Source: Panacagrimonas sp052387695 (GTDB taxonomy: Bacteria > Pseudomonadota > Gammaproteobacteria > Nevskiales > Nevskiaceae). From it: a DNA stretch of 64,000 bases. Shown here piece after piece: positions 53,510 through 62,713 of the stretch (positions within the stretch are counted from its first letter, which is position 1; each line of letters opens with the position of its first letter). A program made the translations under genes and the position numbers. The stretch is from contig JBQTIX010000017.1 of the NCBI GenBank assembly GCA_052387695.1, positions 1 to 64,000 on the forward strand, read 5' to 3'. The notes under the pieces were generated by a model. That model saw only the letters and a list, made by a program, of their open reading frames with translations, was not told the origin of the DNA and made no database searches.

Positions 53510-53887
53510 TCACACGCTAGCCGCGGGAGGGGGCGGGCTGCTGGTGCTCGCCGCCGCGGGCTTCGACTTGGTTTCGGTTTTGGTTTCCGTCTTGGTTTCT
53601 GGTTTGGCGTCGGACTTGGTCTCGGGCTTCGCATCCGCCTTTGCGTCGGCTTTGGAGTCTGGTTTAGATTCGCCATCGCTGTCGCCGGCAAGATTTCTCT
53701 TGCCATCGGACTTGAAGTCGGTCTCGTACCATCCCGCCCCCTTGAGCCGGAAACTTGCCGCAGAAATCTGCTTGCTCAGCTTGGGCGCGCCGCAGACCGG
53801 ACAGTCCGTTGGCGCAGGGTCCGTCATGCGATGGTTGATTTCCGACACGGCGCTGCAGGCGCCGCAACTGTATTCGTAAAGGGGCAT
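53510..53887 (-). CDS. FmdB-family zinc-ribbon protein with Lys/Glu-rich tail
   Basis: A 125-residue protein. The N-terminal FmdB/putative regulatory zinc ribbon has MPLYEYSCGACSAVSE and CPVCGAPKLSKQ, that is two CxxC pairs. From about residue 65 a low-complexity tail of Lys, Ala, Asp, Glu and Thr repeats follows (SKADAKADAKPETK, TETKTETK) and ends in a proline/serine stretch. The family is of unknown function. Tails of this kind vary in length through slippage. It is a lone gene here; aspS, its partner in some betaproteobacteria, is not present. Confidence 0.85.
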   Translation of the reverse strand: MPLYEYSCGACSAVSEINHRMTDPAPTDCPVCGAPKLSKQISAASFRLKGAGWYETDFKSDGKRNLAGDSDGESKPDSKADAKADAKPETKSDAKPETKTETKTETKSKPAAASTSSPPPPAASV

Positions 53888-54002
53888 GGATGACTCTGGG
53901 TTTTCGTTCCGTTTGAACCGACGAAGAACGCGGTGGGACGATCAGACATTTTTCAAGCGCCGTCCGCCTCAGGTGGCGGCCGGCTCCCGTATCGCCGCGA
54001 GT

Positions 54003-54494
54003 CTACTTCTTCTTGCCGGAAATCCTGACGACGCGACCGCCCTCGATCACCACGACCTGCCGCGCCTTGCCGCTGCCGTAGCTCCATTCCTCGATACCGC
54101 CCGGCCTGCGTTCAAGCTCGTCCGGACTACCCAGCACCCGCCGCACCTGATCCGGGGACATGTCCTTGACCACCCTGCCCTCTGCAATCGCCGCGTTCAG
54201 GCGCGCGTCCTCGGCCTTGCGCGCCTCATGCAACTTGAGCCAGGCCGCGTCGGCCTGTTCGCGCGACTGGCGGCTCTCCTCCTCACGCTGGTCGTAAGCC
54301 TTGCCAAGACTCGCATCCGCGTCGACCGCCGGCATTGTGCCGATCGACGGCATCGCGTGCGGCGCGGCGCCCGCGGTGCAGGGCTTGTCGGTGTAGACCG
54401 GCTTGCCCGCCACATCGCAACGGTAGACCGTTGCGCCGACTGGCAGCGTCAGCGCCATCATCGGAAGCAGCCAGCCGAGCCGCTGCGCGTTCAT
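54003..54494 (-). CDS. DUF4124-domain secreted protein
   Basis: A 163-residue protein with a signal peptide (LLPMMALTLPVGA). The DUF4124 core is VYRCDVAGKPVYTDKPC with two cysteines likely forming a disulfide. A central coiled coil (EEESRQSREQADAAWLKLHEARKAEDARL) and a C-terminal SmpA/BamE-like segment (MSPDQVRRVLGSPDELERR) follow. Probably periplasmic or outer-membrane associated. It ends 115 nt before the FmdB start and lies 16 nt after the DinB gene on the same strand. Function unknown. Confidence 0.8.
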   Translation of the reverse strand: MNAQRLGWLLPMMALTLPVGATVYRCDVAGKPVYTDKPCTAGAAPHAMPSIGTMPAVDADASLGKAYDQREEESRQSREQADAAWLKLHEARKAEDARLNAAIAEGRVVKDMSPDQVRRVLGSPDELERRPGGIEEWSYGSGKARQVVVIEGGRVVRISGKKK

Positions 54495-54510
54495 CGTTCC
54501 GGCGCCTGGC

Positions 54511-55056
54511 TCAGGAACGCCCGGCCTGGTCCGGGACCAGCATCAGCAGATCGGTGACTCCCGCATCCTGCCCGGCCTGCGTCAGCAAGGTCGTTACTTG
54601 CCCACGGTGGTGGGTCTGGTGGTTGAAGAAGTGAAGCACCAGGCTGGAGAACAGACGCTGCGCAGGCACGCCCTTCATGTTGCGATAGGACAGAACATGG
54701 TCCATGTCGGCATCGGTGAAGGACTTCGTCCAACCGACGATCACCTGATCGATGCGAACTCGATGCTCGCGCAGCGCAGCGAAATCCGGAAACAGAACCT
54801 GATTGAGCAGGGTCGGTACCGGCCACTCCAGGACGCTGTCGAGCGCCGGATGACGCGTCGGATGCGCACGAAACCGATGCAGCCAGATCGTGTCCGCGCC
54901 CACCAGGTGGTTGAGCGTGCCCATGATCGAGCCGAAGAAGGCCCCGCGGTCCGCCGCCCGTTCCTGCTCGCTCAACCTGGCGACGGCCTCGCAGACCTTG
55001 TCGTTCATCCACTGGTTATACGTCGCAAGCAGCACGAAATGCGGACACAGGCTCAT
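54511..55056 (-). CDS. DinB-family protein
   Basis: A 181-residue four-helix-bundle protein of the DinB/YfiT superfamily. Metal-binding histidines fit LNHLVGADTIWLHRF and the C-terminal HHRGQVTTLL (HHxxQ type). Family members include thiol transferases and stress proteins; the reaction here is unknown. ATG at 55056 (MSLCPHFVLLATYNQW) is chosen because GGAG precedes it and the extra upstream codons are not family-like. It is divergent from ettA. Confidence 0.83.
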   Translation of the reverse strand: MSLCPHFVLLATYNQWMNDKVCEAVARLSEQERAADRGAFFGSIMGTLNHLVGADTIWLHRFRAHPTRHPALDSVLEWPVPTLLNQVLFPDFAALREHRVRIDQVIVGWTKSFTDADMDHVLSYRNMKGVPAQRLFSSLVLHFFNHQTHHRGQVTTLLTQAGQDAGVTDLLMLVPDQAGRS

Positions 55057-55163
55057 GGCTCGGCGCTCCGGGGATCCCCAAAAAAGATCGGTGTGCCGCG
55101 CCATTGTGTCGCAGCCGGTGGATAATGCGCGCCCATTTTTCGCGCCGGTATCGAGTCGCCGTC

Positions 55164-56828
55164 ATGGCCCAGTACGTCTACACGATGAACAAGGTGGGCA
55201 AGATCGTGCCCCCGAAGAAGGAAATCCTTCGCAACATCTCCCTGTCCTTCTTCCCCGGGGCCAAGATCGGGGTGCTCGGCTACAACGGCGCGGGCAAATC
55301 GACCCTGCTCAAGATCATGGCGGGCATCGACAAGGAATTCATCGGCGAGGCGCGTCCGCAGCCGGGGCTCAAGGTCGGGTACCTGCCGCAGGAGCCCAAG
55401 CTCGACCCGGCCAAGAACGTCCGCGAAAACGTGATGGAGGCCCTGTCCGACATCACCGACGTGCAGGCCGAACTGGATGCGGTCTACGCCGCCTATGCCG
55501 AGGAAAATGCGGATTTCGACAAGCTCGCCGCCAAACAGGCCGACCTGGAAGCCAAGCTGGCGACCGGTGGCGGCGAGAACATCGACGTGGTGCTGGACAA
55601 GGCCGGCGAGGCCTTGAACCTGCCACCCTGGGACGCAGAAGTCACGCGCCTTTCGGGCGGCGAGCGCCGTAGAGTCGCGCTGTGCCGGCTGCTGCTGAGC
55701 AAGCCGGACATGATTCTGCTCGACGAACCGACCAACCATCTCGACGCCGAGTCGGTCGCCTGGCTGGAAAAATTCCTCAAGGATTTTCCCGGTACGATCA
55801 TCGCGGTCACGCATGATCGCTACTTCCTCGACAACGTCGCCGGCTGGATTCTGGAACTGGATCGCGGGCACGGCATTCCCTGGCAGGGCAATTACTCGTC
55901 CTGGCTGGAGCAGAAGGGCAATCGCCTGGAAGCGGAGCAGAAATCCGAGGACGCGCACTCCAAGGCGATGAAGGAAGAGCTGGAGTGGGTGCGCAAAAAT
56001 CCCAAGGGCCGGCAGTCCAAGTCGAAGTCGCGCCTCAAGGCCTACGAGGAAATGGCGAGCCAGGAATTCCAGAAACGCGCCGAAACCCGCGAGCTGTACA
56101 TCCCGGCCGGTCCGCGCCTGGGCGACGTGGTGATCGAGGTCAACAATGTCGGCAAGCAGTACGACGGCCGCTGGCTCTACAAGGGTCTGAACTTCACTGT
56201 ACCCAAGGGCGCCATCGTCGGCATCGTCGGCGCCAACGGCCGCGGCAAGACCACCCTGTTCCGCATGCTGCTGGATCAGGAGAAGCCCGACGAGGGCAGC
56301 ATCCGCATCGGCGAGACGGTGAAGCTCGGCTACGTCGATCAGAGTCGCGACGCGCTCAACGGCGAGCTGACGGTCTTCCAGGAAATTTCCGGCGGCAGCG
56401 ATCTCGTGCGCATCGGCAATTTCGAGATGCCCGCACGCGCCTACATCGGCCGCTTCAACTTCAAGGGCGACTCGCAGCAGAAGCGCGTGAAGGATCTGTC
56501 CGGCGGCGAACGCAACCGCCTGCACCTGGCCAAGATGCTGCTGTCCGGCGGCAACGTGTTGCTGTTCGACGAACCGACCAACGATCTGGACGTGGAAACC
56601 CTGCGCGCGCTGGAAGAAGCCCTGCTCGATTTCTCCGGGTGCGCCCTGGTCATCTCGCATGACCGATGGTTCCTGGATCGCGTCGCCACGCATATCCTCG
56701 CATTCGAAGACAGCGGCGAGATCGTGTACCTCGAAGGCAACTATCGCGAGTACGAAGACGACTTCCGCCGTCGCACCGGCTCCGAGCCGGGCGTGAACCG
56801 AAGGGCGAGGCACAAGAAGCTGGCCTGA
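55164..56828 (+). CDS. ettA: Energy-dependent translational throttle EttA (ABC-F)
   Basis: A 554-residue ABC-F protein. Domain 1 has Walker A GVLGYNGAGKST, signature LSGGERRRVALCRLL and LLDEPTNHLDAESVAWLE. Domain 2 has GIVGANGRGKTT, LSGGERNRLHLAKMLL and LLFDEPTNDLDVETLRALE. The arm/linker between them is charged (WVRKNPKGRQSKSKSRLKAYEE). MAQYVYTMNKVGKIVPPKKEI is the standard EttA N-terminus, fixing the ATG at 55164. EttA binds the ribosomal E site and gates entry into elongation according to ATP level. This is separate from the YheS-type gene at 6834. Confidence 0.96.
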   Translation: MAQYVYTMNKVGKIVPPKKEILRNISLSFFPGAKIGVLGYNGAGKSTLLKIMAGIDKEFIGEARPQPGLKVGYLPQEPKLDPAKNVRENVMEALSDITDVQAELDAVYAAYAEENADFDKLAAKQADLEAKLATGGGENIDVVLDKAGEALNLPPWDAEVTRLSGGERRRVALCRLLLSKPDMILLDEPTNHLDAESVAWLEKFLKDFPGTIIAVTHDRYFLDNVAGWILELDRGHGIPWQGNYSSWLEQKGNRLEAEQKSEDAHSKAMKEELEWVRKNPKGRQSKSKSRLKAYEEMASQEFQKRAETRELYIPAGPRLGDVVIEVNNVGKQYDGRWLYKGLNFTVPKGAIVGIVGANGRGKTTLFRMLLDQEKPDEGSIRIGETVKLGYVDQSRDALNGELTVFQEISGGSDLVRIGNFEMPARAYIGRFNFKGDSQQKRVKDLSGGERNRLHLAKMLLSGGNVLLFDEPTNDLDVETLRALEEALLDFSGCALVISHDRWFLDRVATHILAFEDSGEIVYLEGNYREYEDDFRRRTGSEPGVNRRARHKKLA

Positions 56829-56878
56829 GCCGTATTGCGGGGCTAGGATGCTGGCACTGCCAGCGCCGGAACACGCCT

Positions 56879-59329
56879 ATGGCCAGCCTCGTCGTTGGAC
56901 GCGCGCCTCTGATGCCTCGGTCCCGCGTGGCAGCAGCAGCGCTCCTCCTGGGGCTCGCCCTCGGCACGCAGGCGCAGGACTTCGCACTCGACATTCCGCC
57001 GCAGGATCTTCAATCCGCACTGGTCGAAATGGCTGCGACGACCGGGGTGCAGCTCCTGTATTCGTCCGACGTCACGCGCGGCCTCGAGAGCCGCATGCTG
57101 CGCGGTCGCTACACGCCTGAAACCGCGCTGGCGCGCCTGCTCGAAGACACCGGCCTGAGCTTTCGCTACACGGCGCCCGACACCATCACGATCGAACGGG
57201 TGCATGAAGAGCAAGGGCTGCGTTCGCTCGGTCCGGTTTGCGTCGGCGCAACACAGCGCATCGCGGCCAAGGGGGCCAACGGCAGCACGGACCTGTTGGC
57301 CACCGAGAACAGCGGCAGCTATGCGGCACTCGGCGCGGCGCTGGGCGGCCCCGTTGCGCAGGAGCTGCGGCGGATTCCGCGCGCGGTCAGCGTGGTCGGC
57401 CAGACCCAGATTCGCGACCTGGCCATCGTCGATGTGGTGGACGCCATCCGCCTGCTGCCGGGCGTGACTTCGGTCGATCTGTCCGGGCACGAAATCCTGC
57501 CGGTGGTTCGCGGTCATGCGGTCACGCACTACCAGTACGATGGCGGCGCGGTGTCCAACGACGAGTTCGGCATTGTGCGCATTCAGGGCGACCTGTCGGC
57601 CTACGACCGGGTCGAGCTGCTGCGCGGGGGCGATGGATTCGGCAACGGTTTCTCCTCGCCCGGCGGCATCTTCAATTTCGTGCGCAAGCGGCCGCTGAAT
57701 CATCGGCAACTGATCGTCGAGACGCAGGCCGGTTCCTGGGACGACTATCGCGGCATGGTGGATGTCACGGCCCCGCTCGGCTGGGATGGTCGGCTGCGCG
57801 GACGTGCGGTGGCCTTCGGCACGGACCAGCGGTCGTTCCGCGACCGTGAGGAACTGCAGCGGCAGGCCTACTACGGCGTGATCGAGGCCGATCTCGGCAG
57901 CTCCACCCTGCTCGCGCTCGGCACCCAGTATTCGCGTCAGGAGGCGACACCGTTCGCGGGCATTTCCGTGCCGGCCTTTTCGAGCGGAGCGCAGATCGGC
58001 CTGCCGCGCAGCACGTCGTTCCTGCTGCCCTGGCATGGCGCCGTCGATTATCGGCGCAATACCTACATGACCCTGGACCAGGCGCTGGGTCCGGACTGGA
58101 GCGCGGGCCTGGTGCTGGGCCGCGAGAACAACGACCAGACCTCGCTCGCAAGTTTCGTCGAGGGTCGCGTCGATCCCCAGACGGGCCAGGGCGTCGACCT
58201 GGTCAACGCCATCCTTGCCTACCAGCGGCAGAACACCACGGCGGACCTGAAGGTGCGAAGGCGCTTCTCGCTCTCCGGCCTGGAGCAGCAACTGATCCTG
58301 AGCTTCAGCAGCCTGCGTGTCCGGGGACACGACTATGCGGCCCTGGGTGACCCTGGGCGGACGCCGCTCGATGTCTTCGACTTCGATCCGGCTGACCATC
58401 CCCGGCCGGCGATCCCTCCGGACGAGTTCCCGGATCGCGATTTCCGGCTGCGTCTGTACAACGGCAGCGTCGCACTGACCCTGAGCCCCTGGGAGCCGCT
58501 GCAACTGACCGGAGCCTGGCGCTGGGACGTGCTCGAAGTGCCCGGTTTCTCCGCCGGCAACCGGCATTACGATGCGCCGTCCTACCTGGGCTTGAGCTAT
58601 GCCGTGGACGCGCGCTGGAGCCTCTATGCCAGTTGGGCGGACGTGTACGAAAACCAGGGATCGCGGACGGCCAAGGGCGGCCGGGTGGATCCTGTCATCA
58701 GCAGCAGCTACGAGACCGGCCTGAAATTCACCTCGACGGATGGCGGGCTCAACGGGCTGCTCGCGCTCTACCGCATCGAGCAGAGGGACTTCGTTCGACA
58801 GGTGAGCGGCGAGCCGTTCGCCGACTGCTGCTACGACAACGGCAGCAACGAGCGCCGCATCAGCGAGGGACTCGACGCCGAGTTGAGCGGCGCCCTGCGC
58901 CCGGGCTGGCAACTGATCGCAAGCTACAACTACGGCCGCAATCGCCTGTCAGGCAGCGACAGCGCCGACCCCGGCGAACGTTTCGACAGCACGACGCCGC
59001 GGCATCTGTTCAAGCTCTGGAGCGTCTGGCAGCCACGGAGCGAAACCTGGCAGCGCCTGCGGCTCGGCGGCGGCCTGCGCGCGCAGAGTCGCGCGAGCTA
59101 CAGCGATATCGACATCAGCGAGACGGAAAACCTCGAACGCTCGCAGGGCAGTTACGCCGTGGCGGACGCGCTCGTCGGCTGGCACTTCGACTCCCGCTGG
59201 AACGCGAGCCTGCACGTGCGCAACATTTTCGACCGCACCTACTACACGACCTTCGATCCCAACAACTTGAGCGCCAATCTCTACGGTGAACCGCGCAGCC
59301 TCCTGCTGACGCTGCGGGCGACCTATTGA
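56879..59329 (+). CDS. FecA-type TonB-dependent receptor with STN domain
   Basis: An 816-residue outer-membrane receptor. After a signal peptide (AAALLLGLALGTQAQ) comes a secretin/TonB N-terminal (STN) signalling domain (about 35-95; DIPPQDLQSALVEMAATTGVQLLY). The plug follows (RAVSVVGQTQIRDL, YDRVELLRGGDGFGNGFSSPGG, IFNFVRKRPL), then a 22-strand barrel ending in an aromatic residue (LLLTLRATY). STN domains normally talk to a FecR-type anti-sigma factor; no FecI/FecR pair is in the window. The ligand is probably a ferric siderophore, but this is not shown. Its stop overlaps the start of a paralogue (TGATG). Confidence 0.9.
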   Translation: MASLVVGRAPLMPRSRVAAAALLLGLALGTQAQDFALDIPPQDLQSALVEMAATTGVQLLYSSDVTRGLESRMLRGRYTPETALARLLEDTGLSFRYTAPDTITIERVHEEQGLRSLGPVCVGATQRIAAKGANGSTDLLATENSGSYAALGAALGGPVAQELRRIPRAVSVVGQTQIRDLAIVDVVDAIRLLPGVTSVDLSGHEILPVVRGHAVTHYQYDGGAVSNDEFGIVRIQGDLSAYDRVELLRGGDGFGNGFSSPGGIFNFVRKRPLNHRQLIVETQAGSWDDYRGMVDVTAPLGWDGRLRGRAVAFGTDQRSFRDREELQRQAYYGVIEADLGSSTLLALGTQYSRQEATPFAGISVPAFSSGAQIGLPRSTSFLLPWHGAVDYRRNTYMTLDQALGPDWSAGLVLGRENNDQTSLASFVEGRVDPQTGQGVDLVNAILAYQRQNTTADLKVRRRFSLSGLEQQLILSFSSLRVRGHDYAALGDPGRTPLDVFDFDPADHPRPAIPPDEFPDRDFRLRLYNGSVALTLSPWEPLQLTGAWRWDVLEVPGFSAGNRHYDAPSYLGLSYAVDARWSLYASWADVYENQGSRTAKGGRVDPVISSSYETGLKFTSTDGGLNGLLALYRIEQRDFVRQVSGEPFADCCYDNGSNERRISEGLDAELSGALRPGWQLIASYNYGRNRLSGSDSADPGERFDSTTPRHLFKLWSVWQPRSETWQRLRLGGGLRAQSRASYSDIDISETENLERSQGSYAVADALVGWHFDSRWNASLHVRNIFDRTYYTTFDPNNLSANLYGEPRSLLLTLRATY

Positions 59330-61737
59330 TGCCCATGCTCCGGCGCCCGATCGCCGCCCTGCTGCTGGGCCTCTCGCTGGCGGCGAAGGCGCACAGCTAC
59401 CGTCTCGAACTTCCCGCGCAGGATCTGCAAGCCGCACTGGTGGAACTGGCGAATCAGGTCGGCGTGCAGCTTTTGTATACCGCCGACATCACGCGAGGCC
59501 ATACCAGCCGGCCACTGAGCGGCGACTACTCGTTGCAGGCCGCGCTGACCCACCTGCTCGAAGGCGCCGGCCTGAGCTTCCGCTACACCGCGGAAAACAC
59601 CATCACGATCGAACGCGCTCGGAAAAACGAAGGGTTACGCGCGATGGGCCCGGTACGTGTGGGCGGCACGCAGCAGATTGCGGCCACCGGCGCCAACGGC
59701 AGCCGCGACGTGTTTGCCACGGAAAATTCCGGCAGCTACACCAGCCGCGGTGCCGGCGTCGGCAGCCCCGCTCCCGAGCCGCTGAACCAGACCCCTCGCA
59801 CCATCGGCGTGCTGACGCAGCAGCAAATGCAGGACCAGGCCACCGTCGAGTTGTCGGAGGCGCTGATCCGGCTTCCCGGCGTCGCCGTCGAGGCCTTGCC
59901 CGACGAACTGGCTTCCGCGTACGTGCGCGGCCATCCCATCGAGGATGTCCAGATCGATGGCGGCGCACCGATTTCCTATTTTCAACACCAGCTTCACGCC
60001 GATCTTAGCGCCTACGACCGTATCGAATTGCTGCGCGGCGCCGATGGTTTGGGCTATGGCTACGTCTCGCCCGCCGGCACGCTGAACCTGGTGCGCAAGC
60101 GGCCGCTGGACCACGCGCAGCTCATCACCCAGGTCCAGGCCGGCTCCTGGAACGAGTACCGCACCATGCTGGACGCAAGCAGCCCGCTCAGCCAGGACGG
60201 CCGGGTGCGCGGACGCAGCGTCGTGTCGACCGTGGACAAGGACTATTTCTACGACAACGGCCGCCTGAGCCGCTCCTCGTTCTACGGCATCCTGGAAGCC
60301 GATCTGGGACCGAGAAGCCTGCTGGGCCTGGGACTCAATTATTCGGATCAGGACGGCACGCCCTGGGGTTCTGCCGGGCTGCCCGCTTACGAATCCGGCA
60401 AGCCGCTGCCCTTGCTGCGCAGCACCTCATTCATTTTCCCCTGGGAGAAACAGGGGCGGATCACGCGCAATCTGTTCGCCAACCTGGAGCAGGGCCTGGG
60501 CGAGAACTGGAGCGCGAGGCTGGCTCTGGACTAGGTACTCGAAGACCGGGACGAAAAATTCCTGCCCCTGTTTGGACCTCTGGAAGCGGACGGCGGAGTC
60601 AGCTCCGGCTTCGTGTTTGGGTCTCCGATCGTGCGGAACCTTCGGACCACCCAGCGGCTGGCCGATTTCAAGCTCGGCGGCCGCTTCGAGATGTTCGGGC
60701 TCGAACAAAAGCTGGGCCTGCACCTCGACCAGGCCAGGGATGACTATCGCTACGCCAACTACCTCACGGATCTCACCGAATACGTGCCGGTGGACTTGTT
60801 CAACTTCGATCCCGGGGCCTATCCGGAACCCCGGATCATCGGACTCGACGAAACCCAGCGTGGGCACTTTCTGACGAAGCGATCCAGCGGCACGGTGTCG
60901 CTGACGCTCAGTCCCTGGGCTCCGCTGAAACTCATCGGCGTCTATCGCTGGATCGCGCTGGAGATCAATGCGATGCGGGATCATCGCGATGCCCCCTCGT
61001 ACCTGGGGCTGAGCTACGCCCTCAACCCGCGCTGGAATGCGTATTCCAGCTGGGCCGAGGTCTACCACTCCAACAGCGGTTTTGCGGACGAGCGCGGCCG
61101 CATCCTGGCGCCCACCGTCGGCAGCCATTACGAGACGGGTCTGAAATATCTTTCGTCGGACGGTGAGCTGAATGCCTCGCTGGCGCTGTATCGCATCGAG
61201 GAAGAAGGCTTCCGGCGCCTCGTCCGTTTTGAACAAGGCCGGTTTCCGTTCTGCTGCTACGACTTGGGCAGCAACCAGCGCGTGCTGAGTGAGGGTGTCG
61301 AGCTGGATATCGCCGGAACCCTGCGAGCCGGCTGGAAGGTGTCGATGGGCTACGCCTACAACCGCAATTCCTACGAGGGCAGCGACAGCGATTTCCCCGG
61401 CGAGCCTTTCAACATCCGTGTGCCGAAGCACCTGTTCAAGCTGTGGAGTACCTGGCAACCCCAGGCAGCGGGGTGGACGCCTCTGAGTCTGGGTGGCGGG
61501 ATTCAGGCGCTGGACCCGGCGGCCAGCGGCCCCGCCCTCAAGGTTGTGCAGCGCGGCTATGCGGTGATCGATGCGCACATCGGCTGGCAATTCAATCCGC
61601 GTTGGTCGACGACGCTGAATCTCAACAATGTGTTCGACCGCGAGTATTTCCTGAGCAAGAGCACCCTGGGTTTCGGTGGCAATTTCCACGGCGAGCCGCG
61701 CAATTTCCTGCTGACGCTGCGCGGGACCTATGACTGA
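59329..61737 (+). pseudogene. Second STN TonB receptor with in-frame amber stop
   Basis: A close paralogue of the preceding receptor (same STN, plug and barrel blocks: LPAQDLQAALVELANQVGVQLLY, YDRIELLRGADGLGYGYVSPAG, LLLTLRGTYD). Translation starts at ATG 59329, overlapping the upstream stop. A single TAG at 60532-60534 breaks the frame in the barrel, after ENWSARLALD; the same frame then stays open without another stop to 61737, giving 802 codons in all. The plug half alone cannot form a barrel. Either this is a fresh pseudogene, a sequencing error, or the codon is suppressed. The tandem pair looks like a duplication followed by divergence. Confidence 0.8.
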
Positions 61738-61750
61738 ACGGACGGCCAGC

Positions 61751-62611
61751 TCAGCCTGGAGTGGTGGATGCGCTTCGCTTATCCACCCTACGGGCCGGCG
61801 CGGCGTCGGTTCGCCTGAACAGCATCAGGTCGAACGCCGCCTGCGTGACGAAGGACTCGTGCAACTCCAGGGCCGCACGCCGTTCCGGCCGGGCCTTCCA
61901 CCCATAGGGCGTCATCAGCAGCAACTGCTTCAGGCCCGACTGCGTCAGGCTCAGCGGAACGCGCAGTCGTTGTCGCCCGCACAGTTCAAAATCCGTCTCG
62001 AAACCGGCCAGAAACTTGTCCGGCTCGTGCGCGCGCACTTCCTTGAAGAGCCCCTCCCGCAGACTCCACAGATGATCCGCGGCAGGCGTCACCAGCAGCA
62101 CATGCGCTCCCGGTTTGAGTACGCGCTGCATCTCCCGGACGTGCAGGGGGCAGAACAGGCTGCTGACCAGATCGACCGAGGCATCGGCCACCGGCAGCAC
62201 AGCGCCGCTGCCCACCAGCCAGGTGATGGAACCGCTGAAGCGCTTCGCCGCAAGCTGGACCGCCGCCCTGGAGATATCGAGCCCGATGACCTCGGCGGCG
62301 ATGGAAGGAAACGCCGAGGTGTAGTACCCCTCACCGCAACCGATATCAACCAGGGTGCCCAATCCAAGAGGGCCGAGGAGATCCAGAACCGCCTCGCGCA
62401 GCGGCGCGTAATGACCGGCGTGCAGGAATTCGCGTCGAGCGCGAACCATGTCCGGCTTGTCTCCCGGCTCGCGGCTGTTGCGGTGCTGGGCCAGCAGCAG
62501 GTTCACGTAACCTTCACGGGCGACATCGAAGCTGTGGCCACGCGCGCAGGTCCAGACCCGGGTCAGTCGATCCAGGGGCAGGCGGCAGGCGGGGCAGACA
62601 ATGCAGGACAT
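61751..62611 (-). CDS. rlmA: 23S rRNA (guanine-N1)-methyltransferase RlmA-type
   Basis: A 286-residue SAM methyltransferase. A zinc-binding N-terminus (CPACRLPLDR, CARGHSFDVAREGYVNLL) is followed by the Rossmann SAM site (LVDIGCGEGYYTSAF) and SLFCPLHVREMQRVLKPGAHVLLVTP. It methylates G745 in helix 35 of 23S rRNA in E. coli; TlrB-like drug-resistance relatives exist. The last 10-14 residues (RRVDKRSASTTPG) are read from the dispersed repeat at 61763-61791, so the natural stop was probably lost or moved by the repeat. It is convergent with the receptor pseudogene, 13 nt apart. Confidence 0.88.
   Translation of the reverse strand: MSCIVCPACRLPLDRLTRVWTCARGHSFDVAREGYVNLLLAQHRNSREPGDKPDMVRARREFLHAGHYAPLREAVLDLLGPLGLGTLVDIGCGEGYYTSAFPSIAAEVIGLDISRAAVQLAAKRFSGSITWLVGSGAVLPVADASVDLVSSLFCPLHVREMQRVLKPGAHVLLVTPAADHLWSLREGLFKEVRAHEPDKFLAGFETDFELCGRQRLRVPLSLTQSGLKQLLLMTPYGWKARPERRAALELHESFVTQAAFDLMLFRRTDAAPARRVDKRSASTTPG
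61763..61791. repeat. Dispersed repeat, single arm copy D, inside rlmA end
   Basis: A 29-bp arm of the same family as 47706, 50499 and 53243. It lies within the last codons of rlmA and supplies its C-terminal residues. Confidence 0.75.
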
Positions 62612-62713
62612 TCGGCGCGGTGAAGACGTAAATCGGAACTTAGCCTAGAGGAACTGACAGCGACTGGGCGGGGTCCGCGCATAATCGCCATTCAGTCATG
62701 GAAACCGCCGCAC

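Noticed and set aside
56843..58912. Open frame of about 690 codons on the minus strand opposite the first TonB receptor
   Set aside because: Complement of a full STN-plug-barrel receptor with no motifs of its own.
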